DNA of 64,000 nucleotides from Cymodocea nodosa (lineage: Eukaryota > Streptophyta > Magnoliopsida > Alismatales > Cymodoceaceae), in contig CM072345.1 of NCBI GenBank assembly GCA_036874045.1, positions 9,720,501 through 9,784,500 on the forward strand. The letters are read 5' to 3'. Shown piece after piece: positions 13,052 to 24,100 of this stretch (position 1 is the first letter of the stretch; each line of letters begins with the position of its first letter). The notes under the pieces were generated by a model. The model was not told the origin of the DNA, did no database searches, and saw only the letters and a program-made list of their open reading frames with translations. A program made the translations under genes and the position numbers.

Positions 13052-13937
13052 AGGAAGCACATTAATATTATTTCCCCGTTGCATATAAAAATTTGAGGTT
13101 CACTTCAATCTCCTCCTCTGCACGGTTCAGTTCGTAAACCTCTATTGATCACCATCCTCAGGTTAAAAAGAAGATAATTTCTAAGACTCTCATGGGCAGC
13201 GTCCTGCTCGAAGTTAGATTCAGAAATAATTTTCATTCATTTTCATTATACGTCACTGCAAATTCATTATGGACTGTATTCGAATAAATAATTCTAGATG
13301 CAACCCTTTGGAAGAATAATACAAACATTTTTCAACTGACGATATTAATCTGACACCACTAAACATATCAGAAAAGTTCAATGATTCCTTGTCTAGACTT
13401 GTTTTGCACCTGTAATAACTCAAATGAATTTAATAACACATAGTCTAATATAAAGAATCCCATTACAATCAGTGCCACCATACTCATCAACCAACAACTT
13501 TAACCCACAGTTTTAACAAAACTTAAGTTCCGGGAAGGAAGGATGTTTTCCAAGAATTTTAGCTGGTAGAAATAATTCAAGTGTAGAAACTGTGGGAATT
13601 ACCGCAGTAACCAGTTAGAAATTTGGAAATGCACTGCCAATAAAGAGTGTAAAGTAAAATGGAAATTCAACAAGTGAAGAATGCAATGATATTATTATTA
13701 TTATTGATGCAGGACAGAGTAACGTTTTTTCTACATTTGGGAGAACAATTATTTGACAAAAAAAATCAATTACTTAATCTAAAAGTAACCTACGCAAGAT
13801 CCATGTAAGGATCTATTTATTCTAACAATATCCACTTATTCCAACATGAAAACAATATAGCAAAATGGAGAGAAAAACAAGGGATGCAAGCACAGAATAC
13901 AACGCTAGCATTGCATTATTAGTTAATGAGGTTGATT
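13052..13937. other. Convergent intergenic region psaE/glutaredoxin
   Basis: AT-rich sequence holding the two 3' UTRs. There is a short (ATT)n tract near 13690-13705. No gene or mobile element recognised. Confidence 0.5.
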
Positions 13938-14047
13938 CTAGCTATTCGTTGAGGTTGACTGTGGCTGTTGCGAATCTTCTTGCTTCTTGGCATAAAGTTC
14001 TGAAAGTAATGGCTTGAGTTCTCCATTCTGATGAAGCCGATAAGTTT
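13938..14047 (-). CDS. GRXS12: Glutaredoxin exon 5
   Basis: 110 nt complete Glu158 and encode residues 159-193 and the TAG stop. The last helix GELKPLLSEL is conserved; the Gln/Ser/Thr-rich tail is not. Confidence 0.88.
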
Positions 14048-17000
14048 CTGCATTAAACAAAACAAGAATATTAGGGCAAATGCAAGTTTGGGTAGAGTCA
14101 CATAAAGTGCAGACTGAGGAACACGACAAGCTAACTTTTCTTTATATGCATCAAATATTTGCATTTTGATCATCTGAATCGATTTACAACTTATTTTAAT
14201 AAAATACAAAGAAATTGCAACATTTTTCGTAAATTTGGAGATGAATGTCAACAAGATCAATATTGAAAAAACCAACCCAACTTTCCCAGGAAAAGGAACA
14301 ACAAAATGGTCAAAAACAAATAATGATGTCAGGAATATATAAGCACATATTCAAATGTTAAAAATAATGATCCACATGCTCATTTTATAAAAAGGAACGC
14401 ATTTTGGTATATTGGGAATGCATACACAGCATCTACTCTTATGAGAAGGTGAAATCTGATTATATTATTGTAAAAAAGTATAGTACTGCATGTCTACCAT
14501 GACAGAATAAGCAAGAAAAGCGTACCTGAACATCCTCCCACATATTTTCCTCCTATTTGACAAAAAAAGGAAAATAAGCTTAACAAATAAGTAAAAGCAA
14601 CTGTAGCATAAGATCAAGTAGGAAAAAGCATCGATAAAAAAAGATGTACGATCTACGATAATATTGGATTGTATACAGATCAACCAAACATGGGAATGTT
14701 GATTATACCTTGCAATTTTACTTTACTACTTCATGATATATTCTGTATGGAATGTCCTTCAAAGAACCACCCTTGTCTTGTTCAGAAATAAAGGAAACCA
14801 TGAAGATGAAATGACACACCGATAAAGGGAGTTTCTGGCGCCTCAAACAAATAATTAGTTAATTTAATTAGGTAATTTATCGGTGACTAGTATTTCCCGA
14901 GAATGAAACATTGTCCTGAGAATCAAAATTTTCCGACCTGAACTCAAAGACTGAATTTCAAAAGTAATATTTTCAGTCTTCCAATTTAAATCAGGAGTAA
15001 CCACGACAGGGACTTGGGACGCTAAAATTCCAATATTAGGTTGTCGAATCAGTCAAAATTAGAACAAGTTTTTATTTATAGGGGCAAGGAACTTGGAACT
15101 TGACAGTAGTCTCCCTAATGAACTCAGGCTCCACAATATTGGTGTAATATAACTAAATTACATTACATAATTAAATTATAATATTTGGTAATCAAATTTA
15201 AATTAAGTATAAAATTATATAATAATGTAATTCAAGACATTACATTATATTATATACAAATTACGGATAACCAAATGAACCCTTACAATAAGAACTTTCA
15301 AGAAACACTAGTAAATAATCCTTACGGAGAATATAAAATAAGGAAAAAAAATCTAAATTGACTATATCAAACTAATTTTTTTAATATTACGCCATTAAGT
15401 AACTTACTTTTAAAATCATGAAAATGTTGATATCTTATCAATTAGAGAAGTGAGAGGGGGAAGACATGTTATGGCTCAAGGCAATGTACAACTCTTTCTA
15501 CATGACAGTAACAATACGAGTTTTTTTTAAAAAAAGCATCAATGATGTAGAAGTGAAGATGAAAAATAGAATCATAAGTAGACAATGATATGGTGAATTC
15601 ATTCGCCATCATGTACGAAAGTAAATGAAGCAAAAAAAAAGTACAAAACTTTTCATGAAAATGATTCATAAACCATTTCATGGGGTAATTCTTTAGCATA
15701 TACAACACAAATGTATATGAACTGAATGTCAAGTTTCATTATATTGATAATGCACAATTTCGTTGACACATGGAAATATTTGTTGATAATAACGGGTTCA
15801 CAGATTTGAATAATGCACAGCTGTGTCCATGAAAAGAATCATCTCAATTTAGTATGAAATTGTTCATTGCAAAGGCAATGTAGATTGGTTTTAAGATTTG
15901 ATGGCAGCATTTGTCTTGTATAAGATATGAATTCCCAAGATGGCAAACGTTGCCATGACATAACAAGTATTTCCATGGACAAATGAATGAATGATATCAC
16001 ACAAAAAAGAAGAAAGAATGCTCAAAATGCCTCTTACCAATAAAAACATATGGAAGTCTATACCGACCAGACATATTTTCCAGAAACATACATATCTGAA
16101 ACCCCCGGGGACCTGAAAAGGACACAGAATTCATTGATCAGTGACATTCTTGATTACCCATTTCAAAATATATATTTGTGGTACCTATTTCTAAGTGAAA
16201 GCTCCTTATTTACATTATTGTACGCAGAATGAAGTGCATTCCATATTTTGCGACTGTTTTCGGCATTATGACCAAGTAAACATACTGGCACTGAAAAATG
16301 AAACAAAAAAGAACAAAAGATGATGCGTATTTTCCTTGATCAGAGAGATTTCTTATTGCATATAGTCCATCATTTCAATTGTCTTTAAGGTTCAAGGATA
16401 AAATTCATACTCTGGAATGTTATTTTCAGGAATCTATTGACCAAAAAGGCTCAACTTTTCCTGGCAAGTTGCCAACAAAAGGTCCCTCCTCAATCAGATA
16501 TTGACAAGACAGTCCATCTTGGAGCATTTCACAGTTTTTCATATGTACAAATATCCACCAGATTAAGTCAACTGTAATTTCACACAACAGCATTGTTCAT
16601 TCTCCATTCCTTGAATTATATATTGCACAGAACTAGGAGCGAGATCGCAGCTAGCCTTACAACAACTTGGTTTTACCAAAGAGAACAAATAATCACTTTT
16701 GGATAGAGAACCAAGTCCGTGCCCTAATTCTTGCTATTGAAAATTCGTGGCATGAACCTGTATCCCTAATGCTTCAAAACACAGCCATGCTTCACTACAA
16801 AAATTGCAGTCCTAGGATAAAAATGTTTAATATTTTCAGCACCTTATTAACATGGAACATAATCCTCACCATTTTCTTTCATCAATCTTGGCTAAAAAGG
16901 TGCTCGATTAAGACCTCAGAGCAAGTAAATTATTGTTCTCAATTGTTACATGTAAAACAAACTAGAGATAACAGGAGTTATTGGGATTAGAATTTAACTC

Positions 17001-17587
17001 CAAAACATCATCACGAGAAGTATGCACGCGATATATTCCTTTAGTTTAACTTAATAATGTTACGTCAATAGACACATAATAATCAAATCTAGGCAACGTT
17101 TAAAACGAAGGAAAAGAAACTGACCCATTTTATTCATTTGGAAGACAACAGGCTCGTATCCCAACCGATTGAACAACTTTATCACAGTCTCGGAACTCCT
17201 TCGATGGCACGACAGTATAAATCAAATCAAAACAAGAGGAAGAATAAGCACATTCATGGAGAAAGGGCATTCAGAAGAGAAGTGGACATACCAGCACCAG
17301 GTCTTGGCGTATACGACGACCGGGTTCTCAGTGACTGTCTTCTTGATGGACGCCTCCAACCGGGCCCCGAATGTAGTGGGGGGATTTGGTTCATCCGAAC
17401 ACATGGACCTCACAACCATCGATCTGCATGTCCTCCTCCCTCCACTGCCGCTCCGGTTGCAAGACAGAGGCGGTGAGAGGAGCGACGGGCGGGGGAGTGA
17501 ACACGGCCGAACGACGCAGGCGGATGAAGAACTTCGGGATGTAGTACGGACCGGGAAGGACACGAGGGCGTTGCAGCTTTCCGCCAT
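13938..17587 (-). CDS. GRXS12: Plastid glutaredoxin of the GRXS12/GRXC5 group (complete, 5 exons)
   Basis: The five exons give 193 residues. Residues 1 to about 65 are Ser/Arg-rich with few acidic residues, as expected of a transit peptide. The glutaredoxin fold follows: FGARLEASIKKTVTENPVVVYAKTWC (catalytic Cys98), then LFNRLGYEPVVF, the cis-proline region RLPYVFIGG (Pro144), GGKYVGGCS with the second conserved Cys156, and the C-terminal HQNGELKPLLSEL. Stromal S12/C5 enzymes reduce glutathionylated proteins using glutathione. The order and spacing of all motifs match the family. It is divergent: the active site reads CWSS rather than CSYS or CSYC, QMNKMG replaces the usual ELDQLG, and GGCSE the usual GGCTD. 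It could be a fast-evolving paralogue instead of the sole S12 gene. All introns are GT-AG and in phase. Confidence 0.88.
14526..14552 (-). CDS. GRXS12: Glutaredoxin exon 4 (27-nt micro-exon)
   Basis: Only 27 nt, encoding GGKYVGGCS. It lies between acceptor CAAATAG and donor GTACGC; both phases fit exons 3 and 5. It carries the second conserved cysteine. Confidence 0.85.
15141..15284. repeat. AT-rich MITE-like remnant in glutaredoxin intron 3
   Basis: It has partly palindromic TAATGTAAT/ATTACATTA strings and ends with GGATAACCAAATGAACCC, a sequence style common at the ends of small hAT-like elements in plants. I could not find the matching left end, so the assignment is weak. Confidence 0.35.
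16038..16112 (-). CDS. GRXS12: Glutaredoxin exon 3
   Basis: 75 nt, residues 124-148 plus one base, from acceptor TTTTCAG to donor GTAAGA. It encodes the GPRGFQ to LPYVFI part, including the cis-proline. Confidence 0.88.
17125..17198 (-). CDS. GRXS12: Glutaredoxin exon 2
   Basis: 74 nt complete Trp99 and encode residues 100-123 plus one base. The acceptor (ATCGAAG) is weak; a second AG three bases further in would give CCS instead of CWSS, but would leave the protein one residue short against the family. Intron 1 is 93 bp. Confidence 0.75.
17292..17587 (-). CDS. GRXS12: Glutaredoxin exon 1
   Basis: 296 nt encode residues 1-98 plus two bases of codon 99, ending at TGGTGCTG before donor GTATGT. 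The start MAESCNALVS was chosen because it begins a good transit peptide and sits about 80 nt below a TATA-like element. An in-frame ATG 99 nt upstream would place codons across that element. Confidence 0.88.
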
Positions 17588-17659
17588 TAGTGATTGCTCC
17601 CGAACGAACGAACAGAAGTTGGATCGATGATGATCGCACTTGCGTGATTGCATCCCAAT

Positions 17660-17672
17660 ATAATATATACAC
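17660..17672 (-). promoter_or_regulatory. Possible TATA box of the glutaredoxin gene
   Basis: Read on the minus strand the sequence is GTATATATTATA, 75-85 nt before the start codon, in an otherwise mixed-composition leader. Confidence 0.45.
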
Positions 17673-18244
17673 ACGCACACGGACACTTCTAGCCCATTGT
17701 AACAGAAATAACAAACTTCATATAAAAAGACTAATTACCATCTAATTATCTGGCTAATCTTGGTCATTAAATAGTCCCGACTCTCGCTCTAACAACTAAT
17801 TTGTTACAGGAGAATCATCAAATCCCCTCGATTAACGACTAATTATTCAACCAACCAATAATGGTCGTCAGACGCCTCAGACCAGCGTGCTATTCTTTCA
17901 GGAATTAAATGCCTACCATCTCGTGATCAAGGTTGACAGAATCAATATTTATTGTTAAGAGATGAAACATTTTTTTGGTAATACGTTGGGGGAGATATCT
18001 GGAAAGAAGTCCATCACGAAAAATATGTACAAATACTTCTTTAAAATTAGATGAAAATCAAATAAAATTATATTTAATTTTAAAAAATTTAAGAAATGAA
18101 AAGTTTAATATTGTCAGAAATAGGCATTCTAAATGTTAGAAAAAAATAAAATAATTGTGCACATGATGAAAAGTTATAATTTGATGGAAGAGTTTATAAT
18201 TAATGAAATGTTAGGAAAAAAATTATAAGATTAGTTATATTATT

Positions 18245-18590
18245 ATTATTATGTTTTTATTAATCCTCAATTTTTTCCCATCTCCTTTTCTTTTTTTATT
18301 TTCCTTCATTTTTCTTCCTTTTTTCCTTCCTTGTGCTTATTATTGTTATATTTTTATTTATCCTCACATTTTTTCGTCTCTTTTACATTTTCATTTTTCT
18401 TCAATTTCCTTCATTTTTTCTTCTTTATTTCCTTTTTTGTGATTATTATTATTGTTATACTTTTTAAGCCTTTTTTTTGTCTCATTTTCTTTCTTTTTTT
18501 ATTTTCATTTTCCCTTTATTTTTCTTCAATTTCTTCTTTTCCCTATTTTCTTTCTTTTTTCCCTTTTTTTTAAAATTTTCTCTTCTTCTT
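18245..18590. repeat. T-rich pyrimidine tract
   Basis: About 350 bp composed mostly of T and C on the plus strand, with repeating TTTTCTTC/TTATTATTATT units. Open frames through it are compositional artefacts. Confidence 0.8.
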
Positions 18591-18764
18591 CCTTAATCCT
18601 TTAGTACCTAACAGAATTCAACAAATGGAAAGTAATATCATTAAATTTTGTTAGATAAGTGTTAGTATACGTATTTATTGAATAAAAAGAAAATGATAAA
18701 TTTTCTTATTATAAAAACGAAATTTTCCATTTCCGTCATTTAATTTTTGACATTTCCCTATTCA

Positions 18765-18968
18765 ATTTCTACTCTCGTTATGTCCATTGCTCTCACAACC
18801 CTTTCGCTACCTTCCCATTATGTCCCACTCTCGTTGTGTTTTGCTCTTATCATGTCTATCACTCCTATCCCACTTCCACTCTCTTCACATTCATCACTCT
18901 CATCACATCTCACTCTTCTTGTGTCTATCGCTTCTGCTACTCTCCTATTGTGTTCCACTCTCCTCCTT
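18765..18968. repeat. Degenerate CT-rich minisatellite
   Basis: Variations on CACTCTCnTTnTGTCYATCnCT recur roughly every 25-50 bases through this stretch. Confidence 0.55.
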
Positions 18969-21069
18969 TAAGAGGTAGCAAATTAGAGTTGGTGCATTTC
19001 TTCATTCTATTATAATGATATCAATGTCAAGCTTCAAAATTGATTATAATGGTTTGGTTAAAAATTTTGGTGCAAATAAAAGTTGTATTGCATTTCTTCG
19101 TTCTATTATAATGATGCAAGTGTGAGATGTACAAACCTAAATGTTAAGGTGATAAATAATACTACATTACGATTATGGACAAGAGCTTCATTTTTTAATA
19201 TACCATTATCTCTCATGTACAGGAACATTACTTATGTTTTTTTTTGAAATTTAAGATTTCAAGTTTCAAATAATAACTGCAATATAGCTTTATTTAGTTT
19301 GTTCCATTGTATGTTTTTTTAAGAGGATATCATATGAGACTTCATTTTGAAGTCCACATCAAGCATATGTTCTATAAAGTAAGAAAAATTACAGCAATAT
19401 TGTAAATGCAATTGATTTTCTATTATTTTATTATATTATTATTATTGATTGATTTTCTTATTTTTATAGTTTCCTTTTTGTTATGTACTAATTTTTTATT
19501 AAAATTTTCATTTGAACTTTTCATTGTGTATTAATCATTAAGAAAATTTTTATTTTTCTGTTAGAATTTTTCTTTTTTTTTTCTATTAAAATTTTATGTT
19601 ACATACTAACAATCCTTCAAAGTTGAAGGAGGTCTAGTGAGAGGATTTCTTCAATGACACAGTAGTGGTATATAGGTGTTTCTGGTAATGTGACGTCTAT
19701 GGGTAGTAACACGCCTTTGCTTACATTTTCCTCACGTGATGACAAATGGGTTACCATTGTTTAAATACAGGGTGATGATCTCGTTACCTTCATTGACATT
19801 GTTGGTATTAAAGATTAATCCAAACTTTGAGGATTTGTCGATTGCACCTAACCAAAAAAAGGCCTGTTAAGACGTTAGAAAAGGCATTGAATGTGCATTA
19901 TTAGTTAACGAGTACATGTAATCAAGTGATTGACCGAGAAAAGTGTGACAAGAGTAGGTAGAAGAGGTGTCTAACGATTGTTGTTCGTGAAAAAGGGTTT
20001 CGAGATTTTCTTGAAAGAGTGCAAAAAACTTGGTTGGAAATATAATTTGTTTGTATTTATACGAGAAAAAAAAAGATATTCTGCCGATCAAATTCTAGTC
20101 GACACAAACAATTTTATTTTTAACTTTCCTTTCCCTATTTTTTTTACTCAAGAATTGAGGTGACACATATGTTTAAACTTCAATACTCATAGTTGATGTT
20201 TACAGAATTGATTCTCTTAATTTTAATCCGAATTTCACAGTAGTAAAATATTTATTCATATACAAAACATTTTAAAACTAGTTGACACTCTTGTTGGATA
20301 ACAGTTTAATCGTGATTGTATTTACTTTATAATTTTACAGTAAAATTTTATGTTATTATCGATTAACAATTAACTCGTCGACGCAACAAGATAAGACGGT
20401 TGTTAATCTTATAAAGTAATTTGCGGTAAAAAATATCATCAATAGATGGAGTGTTTTATCCCTGATAGGAGAGATGAGTTGCTATCAAGTTACTTCAAAT
20501 TTACTTCACAAACATGTCATTTGAAAACAAAATAATTTATCATATTTACGTTGTAAGAGGGTATAGAAAGAAAACTAAAAAATTCGTCTTTACGGTGATT
20601 TTTATAATTTTTACGTTGATTTTATAGAATGGAGTTAAGATAATTGGTTATGATTGTCTTTTTCTCATTGTATAAGATGTTTAAGAAAAAAAATTAAATT
20701 AAATAAACCAAATGCGAAATAAAAAAATTAGGGCCACTTTCGCTCCCATCCAAATGCACGTGGAAAAACAAGAAAAAAAGGAAAAAAAACTAAAAGAAAG
20801 AAGTGATGGTATTTGTAATTTTTATCAAAAATTAAAATTTAATAATTATAAAAAAGTTAAGGCACTGACGAGTGACTGGACTCCTGACATCCCCACTTCA
20901 CGCCTCCCTCCGAGTTTCTCCGTTCCTCCCGCGGGAGAGGACAGTACAAAAGCCCGACCGTTCGTTCCTTTCACTTCCCCTCCTCGTGCGGCTTCCGTCC
21001 ATGATCGGCAAATCCCTAGAAAACCCTACGGTCATTTGCTCCTCCCCCTCCCATACTCCCAAACACCAA

Positions 21070-21182
21070 ATGCACTGGTCCATCGCCAAAACTGTTGTCT
21101 CCTCCACCCCTCGTTGGTTCTTCTCCGTCGGCATACTTCACTCATCCGTCGTTCGTCGGCGTCATGCCTCTCTGTCGCTGCG
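21070..21182 (+). CDS. MSH1: MSH1 exon 1
   Basis: 113 nt, residues 1-37 plus two bases, donor GTGAGA. The start MHW agrees with known MSH1 proteins. An in-frame ATG at 21001 would add 23 residues (MIGKSLENPTV...). Confidence 0.9.
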
Positions 21183-24100
21183 GTGAGATTTTTCATCTTT
21201 CCGGGCCACTTCTTTGTGGCGCTGTTTTGTTCACTGTTCTCTGAGACGACTAGTTTGTCGGTGTTTGTCGTCCGACGCGTGTAAAGAGCATCTGATTTTT
21301 TTCTATTTGGATGAATGCAACTCGGGAGAGATTTGTGTTCAAATCATCGTCAATGTCTTCCAACATCACGACACTAACCAGTCAGTTCGTCTTCCACATG
21401 GAACTAGAAAATGCAGCTGTCATTCAGGGGACATGCGCTTTATGATAGAGATTCCATACACTTGAGATTACGTTGGTAAAAGTTAGTCAACTCCAATCTG
21501 AGATAAACAAAACACTCGGACTTCTAAGTCGAGGAAATTCCTTATTTTACGAAGACGTTTTAATGATATTATACGTACACATTCTAGATTATTTAAGATA
21601 TTGCCATGGTTTTTAGGAGACGTGCTAATGATATTATACGTACAAAGTGTAGAGTATCTAAGTTATTGCCACGTTAGGAATATACGGGTCTTTTGTAATA
21701 ATCATGAAAAAGAAAAGAGATTATTTCTTTATTATTTGCCAATTATCTACAGCAGACTAGTTCACCTTAGATTTATTTTTTAGGGTTAATTATATTTTTA
21801 TTATAAAAATATAATTCAAAAATACTAAATATTTACAATCGAATTTACCAATATTATTTTCTCTGCATAAACCAGATAACACTAGAACTTTCGATTTTCT
21901 AATAGGTTGGTAGAGATAATAATGTATTATTGTTAAGTCATTCCCTCTTTGCTTTAGAGTATGCAACTTGGGAAAAAAAATACTTGGTATACTTTTGATC
22001 TTCAAATAAGTCGGGCATTCAATGAAGCTACATAATTAAATGTGATGTTTTGTTTCAAGTGCAGTGTATAAAAGATAGCAGAGACAACAATTTATTATTT
22101 TTAAGTCATTCCCTCTTTGCTTTAGAGTATGCAACTTTGAAATAAAATGACTTGGTATACTTTGACATAAGAAGGCTTTTGATCTAATATGTGGAGTGTC
22201 TTGCTTCTATTTTTCTCTTCCTTTCTTCCTTCATTTTCATCCCTGAAAACTTCATTTGTTTCTGTTTGTTTTTGTGTTGTTTAGCCTGCCAACGGCTTCT
22301 GTAGGTTGGCACTTTTCATGATTTTAATATATTCTCCATTGCTGCTCAAAAAAGGCCTTGAGGTAAGATTTAGGAGGAAGTGATATTTTGGCAAATTTCA
22401 TTCATAAATGTTATATACTAAGTTTTTTTGTGGGAATGAGTTATGACCTGATTTACAAAAAAGAACAATCTGGTCTCTCGGTAGTTCTTTTATAAGTTAT
22501 CCCATAGAATTCATCTTCAAATAGTTATCAAAGGAATAAATGTCAGTTGATTGATCTATTACAACTACCAGCATCCATTTGATTGAATCTTCATGCATGG
22601 TTATTTGAAATCTTTGTTCCTGGTTTTGCATTCAATCAGTTAGCCTTGTTCTACATTATTATAGGACGTTTTTTATTTGCTGCCTCACTTTTGTCCTTAT
22701 TCCCTAGGATTTTCCTTCAATATTTTGGATATTTTCCCGTATGTTTATATTAAACAGATTTTCTTTATAATATTGATTGCAGCAAGCTATCATTGAGGAA
22801 ATATTTTCCAACAGCACAGCAATCAATGAAGGGGACTTCTAAAATGACTAGAAGAATGAAAGATTTGAATATCTTGGACAAACAAGACAGTTATTCTCAC
22901 ATAAAGTGGTGGATGGAGGTGACTGCTAAATTTTGGGCATTACTTGTACTATAGTAATCTATAATTGCCATGCTCCACTTGCATCACATGCATTATTTTT
23001 AACAAAGTGGTGTTGTTCACAGAAGATGCACATGTGTAGAAAGCCTTCGGCCATTCAGCTTGTGAAAAGACTCAAACGTTCCAATCTGCTGGGCTTGGAT
23101 GACAGTTTGAAAAATGGAAGGTGAGGTTCTTTTTCAGTTTTTCCTACAACCTTGTTTGAAAATATTTGGCAAGAAGAATCCATGCAGTTATTTTCCCAAG
23201 AATGATTACTTCAACAAATGATGTATCACACATTTCAGTGCTTTGAAATTTGCTTTGCTGTAACTTTGGTTGATAACTTTTTATAGCATTTATCATCAAA
23301 ATACCCAAATATATATACAACGAATGGGATGCATGCAATAACAGATTGGCATGTTTTAATGTGCCTCGGTCCTTAACCTTTTTAACAGTGTCCTATTCAT
23401 ATCCATGTCCTTTATAAGTTCATTCTCTTAAATCTTGAAGATTGTTTTCAAGCATTTCGGGGCATCTTAGATTTCTTAATAAACAAAAGCCCAACTTTCC
23501 TAATGTAAAAAGTATATTTAGGACTATGATGGTTTCCCTATTACAGTGGTGATTGTTTTTTATGCATAATTTATAATGTTTCATGTGATGTAGGATTTTC
23601 TGACTGTTAATTACTTTTATTATGCAGTCTCAAGGAAGGGACTCTCAATTTTGATCTGTTGCAATTTAAATCTAGGTTTCCACGTGAAGTTTTACTTTGT
23701 AGGGTATGCCAAACGTTTTCTTTCTTATAGGAACCTTTAATTCACCAGTTGCATGATTTTTGTTGCTCAATTGAGGGAATAGTATTTCTTGTGTTTAACC
23801 TATAATATATTGATTTTTGTTGCTCAATTGCGGAAATAGTATTTCTTGTGTTTAACCTATAATATATTCAATATAAACAGTTGAACATCAGTCAACCTCA
23901 ATACATTGCTTGTATTTTCATCACCAACTACTGCAAACACAAACCTTGTAATCCTGCTTTGTATAAATATACTTGTCTCACTTTTTCATCTTTGCTGAGT
24001 TTATGCATGCATGTCTTTTAGTGCTAACTGTACTATCATAATAGCCTTTATGTGTTGTCATACCTTCATTCTTCAAATTCAATGCAAGAAAGAAATGCCC

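Larger units (their letters stand above)
17673..21000. other. Intergenic region between the divergent glutaredoxin gene and MSH1
   Basis: About 3.3 kb without a recognised gene. It contains the pyrimidine tract and CT-rich degenerate repeats listed separately, and a 26-bp direct repeat (GCATTTCTTCRTTCTATTAT...) at 18993-19018 and 19091-19116. The 300 bp before MSH1 are GC-richer and should hold its promoter and leader. Confidence 0.5.

Noticed and set aside
17138-17630. Plus-strand open frames of 112-153 codons
   Set aside because: They lie antisense to glutaredoxin exons 1 and 2 and have no protein likeness.
20712-21284. 190-codon open frame over the MSH1 leader and exon 1
   Set aside because: It is in another frame from the conserved MHW start and resembles no protein; a composition effect of a GC-richer leader.
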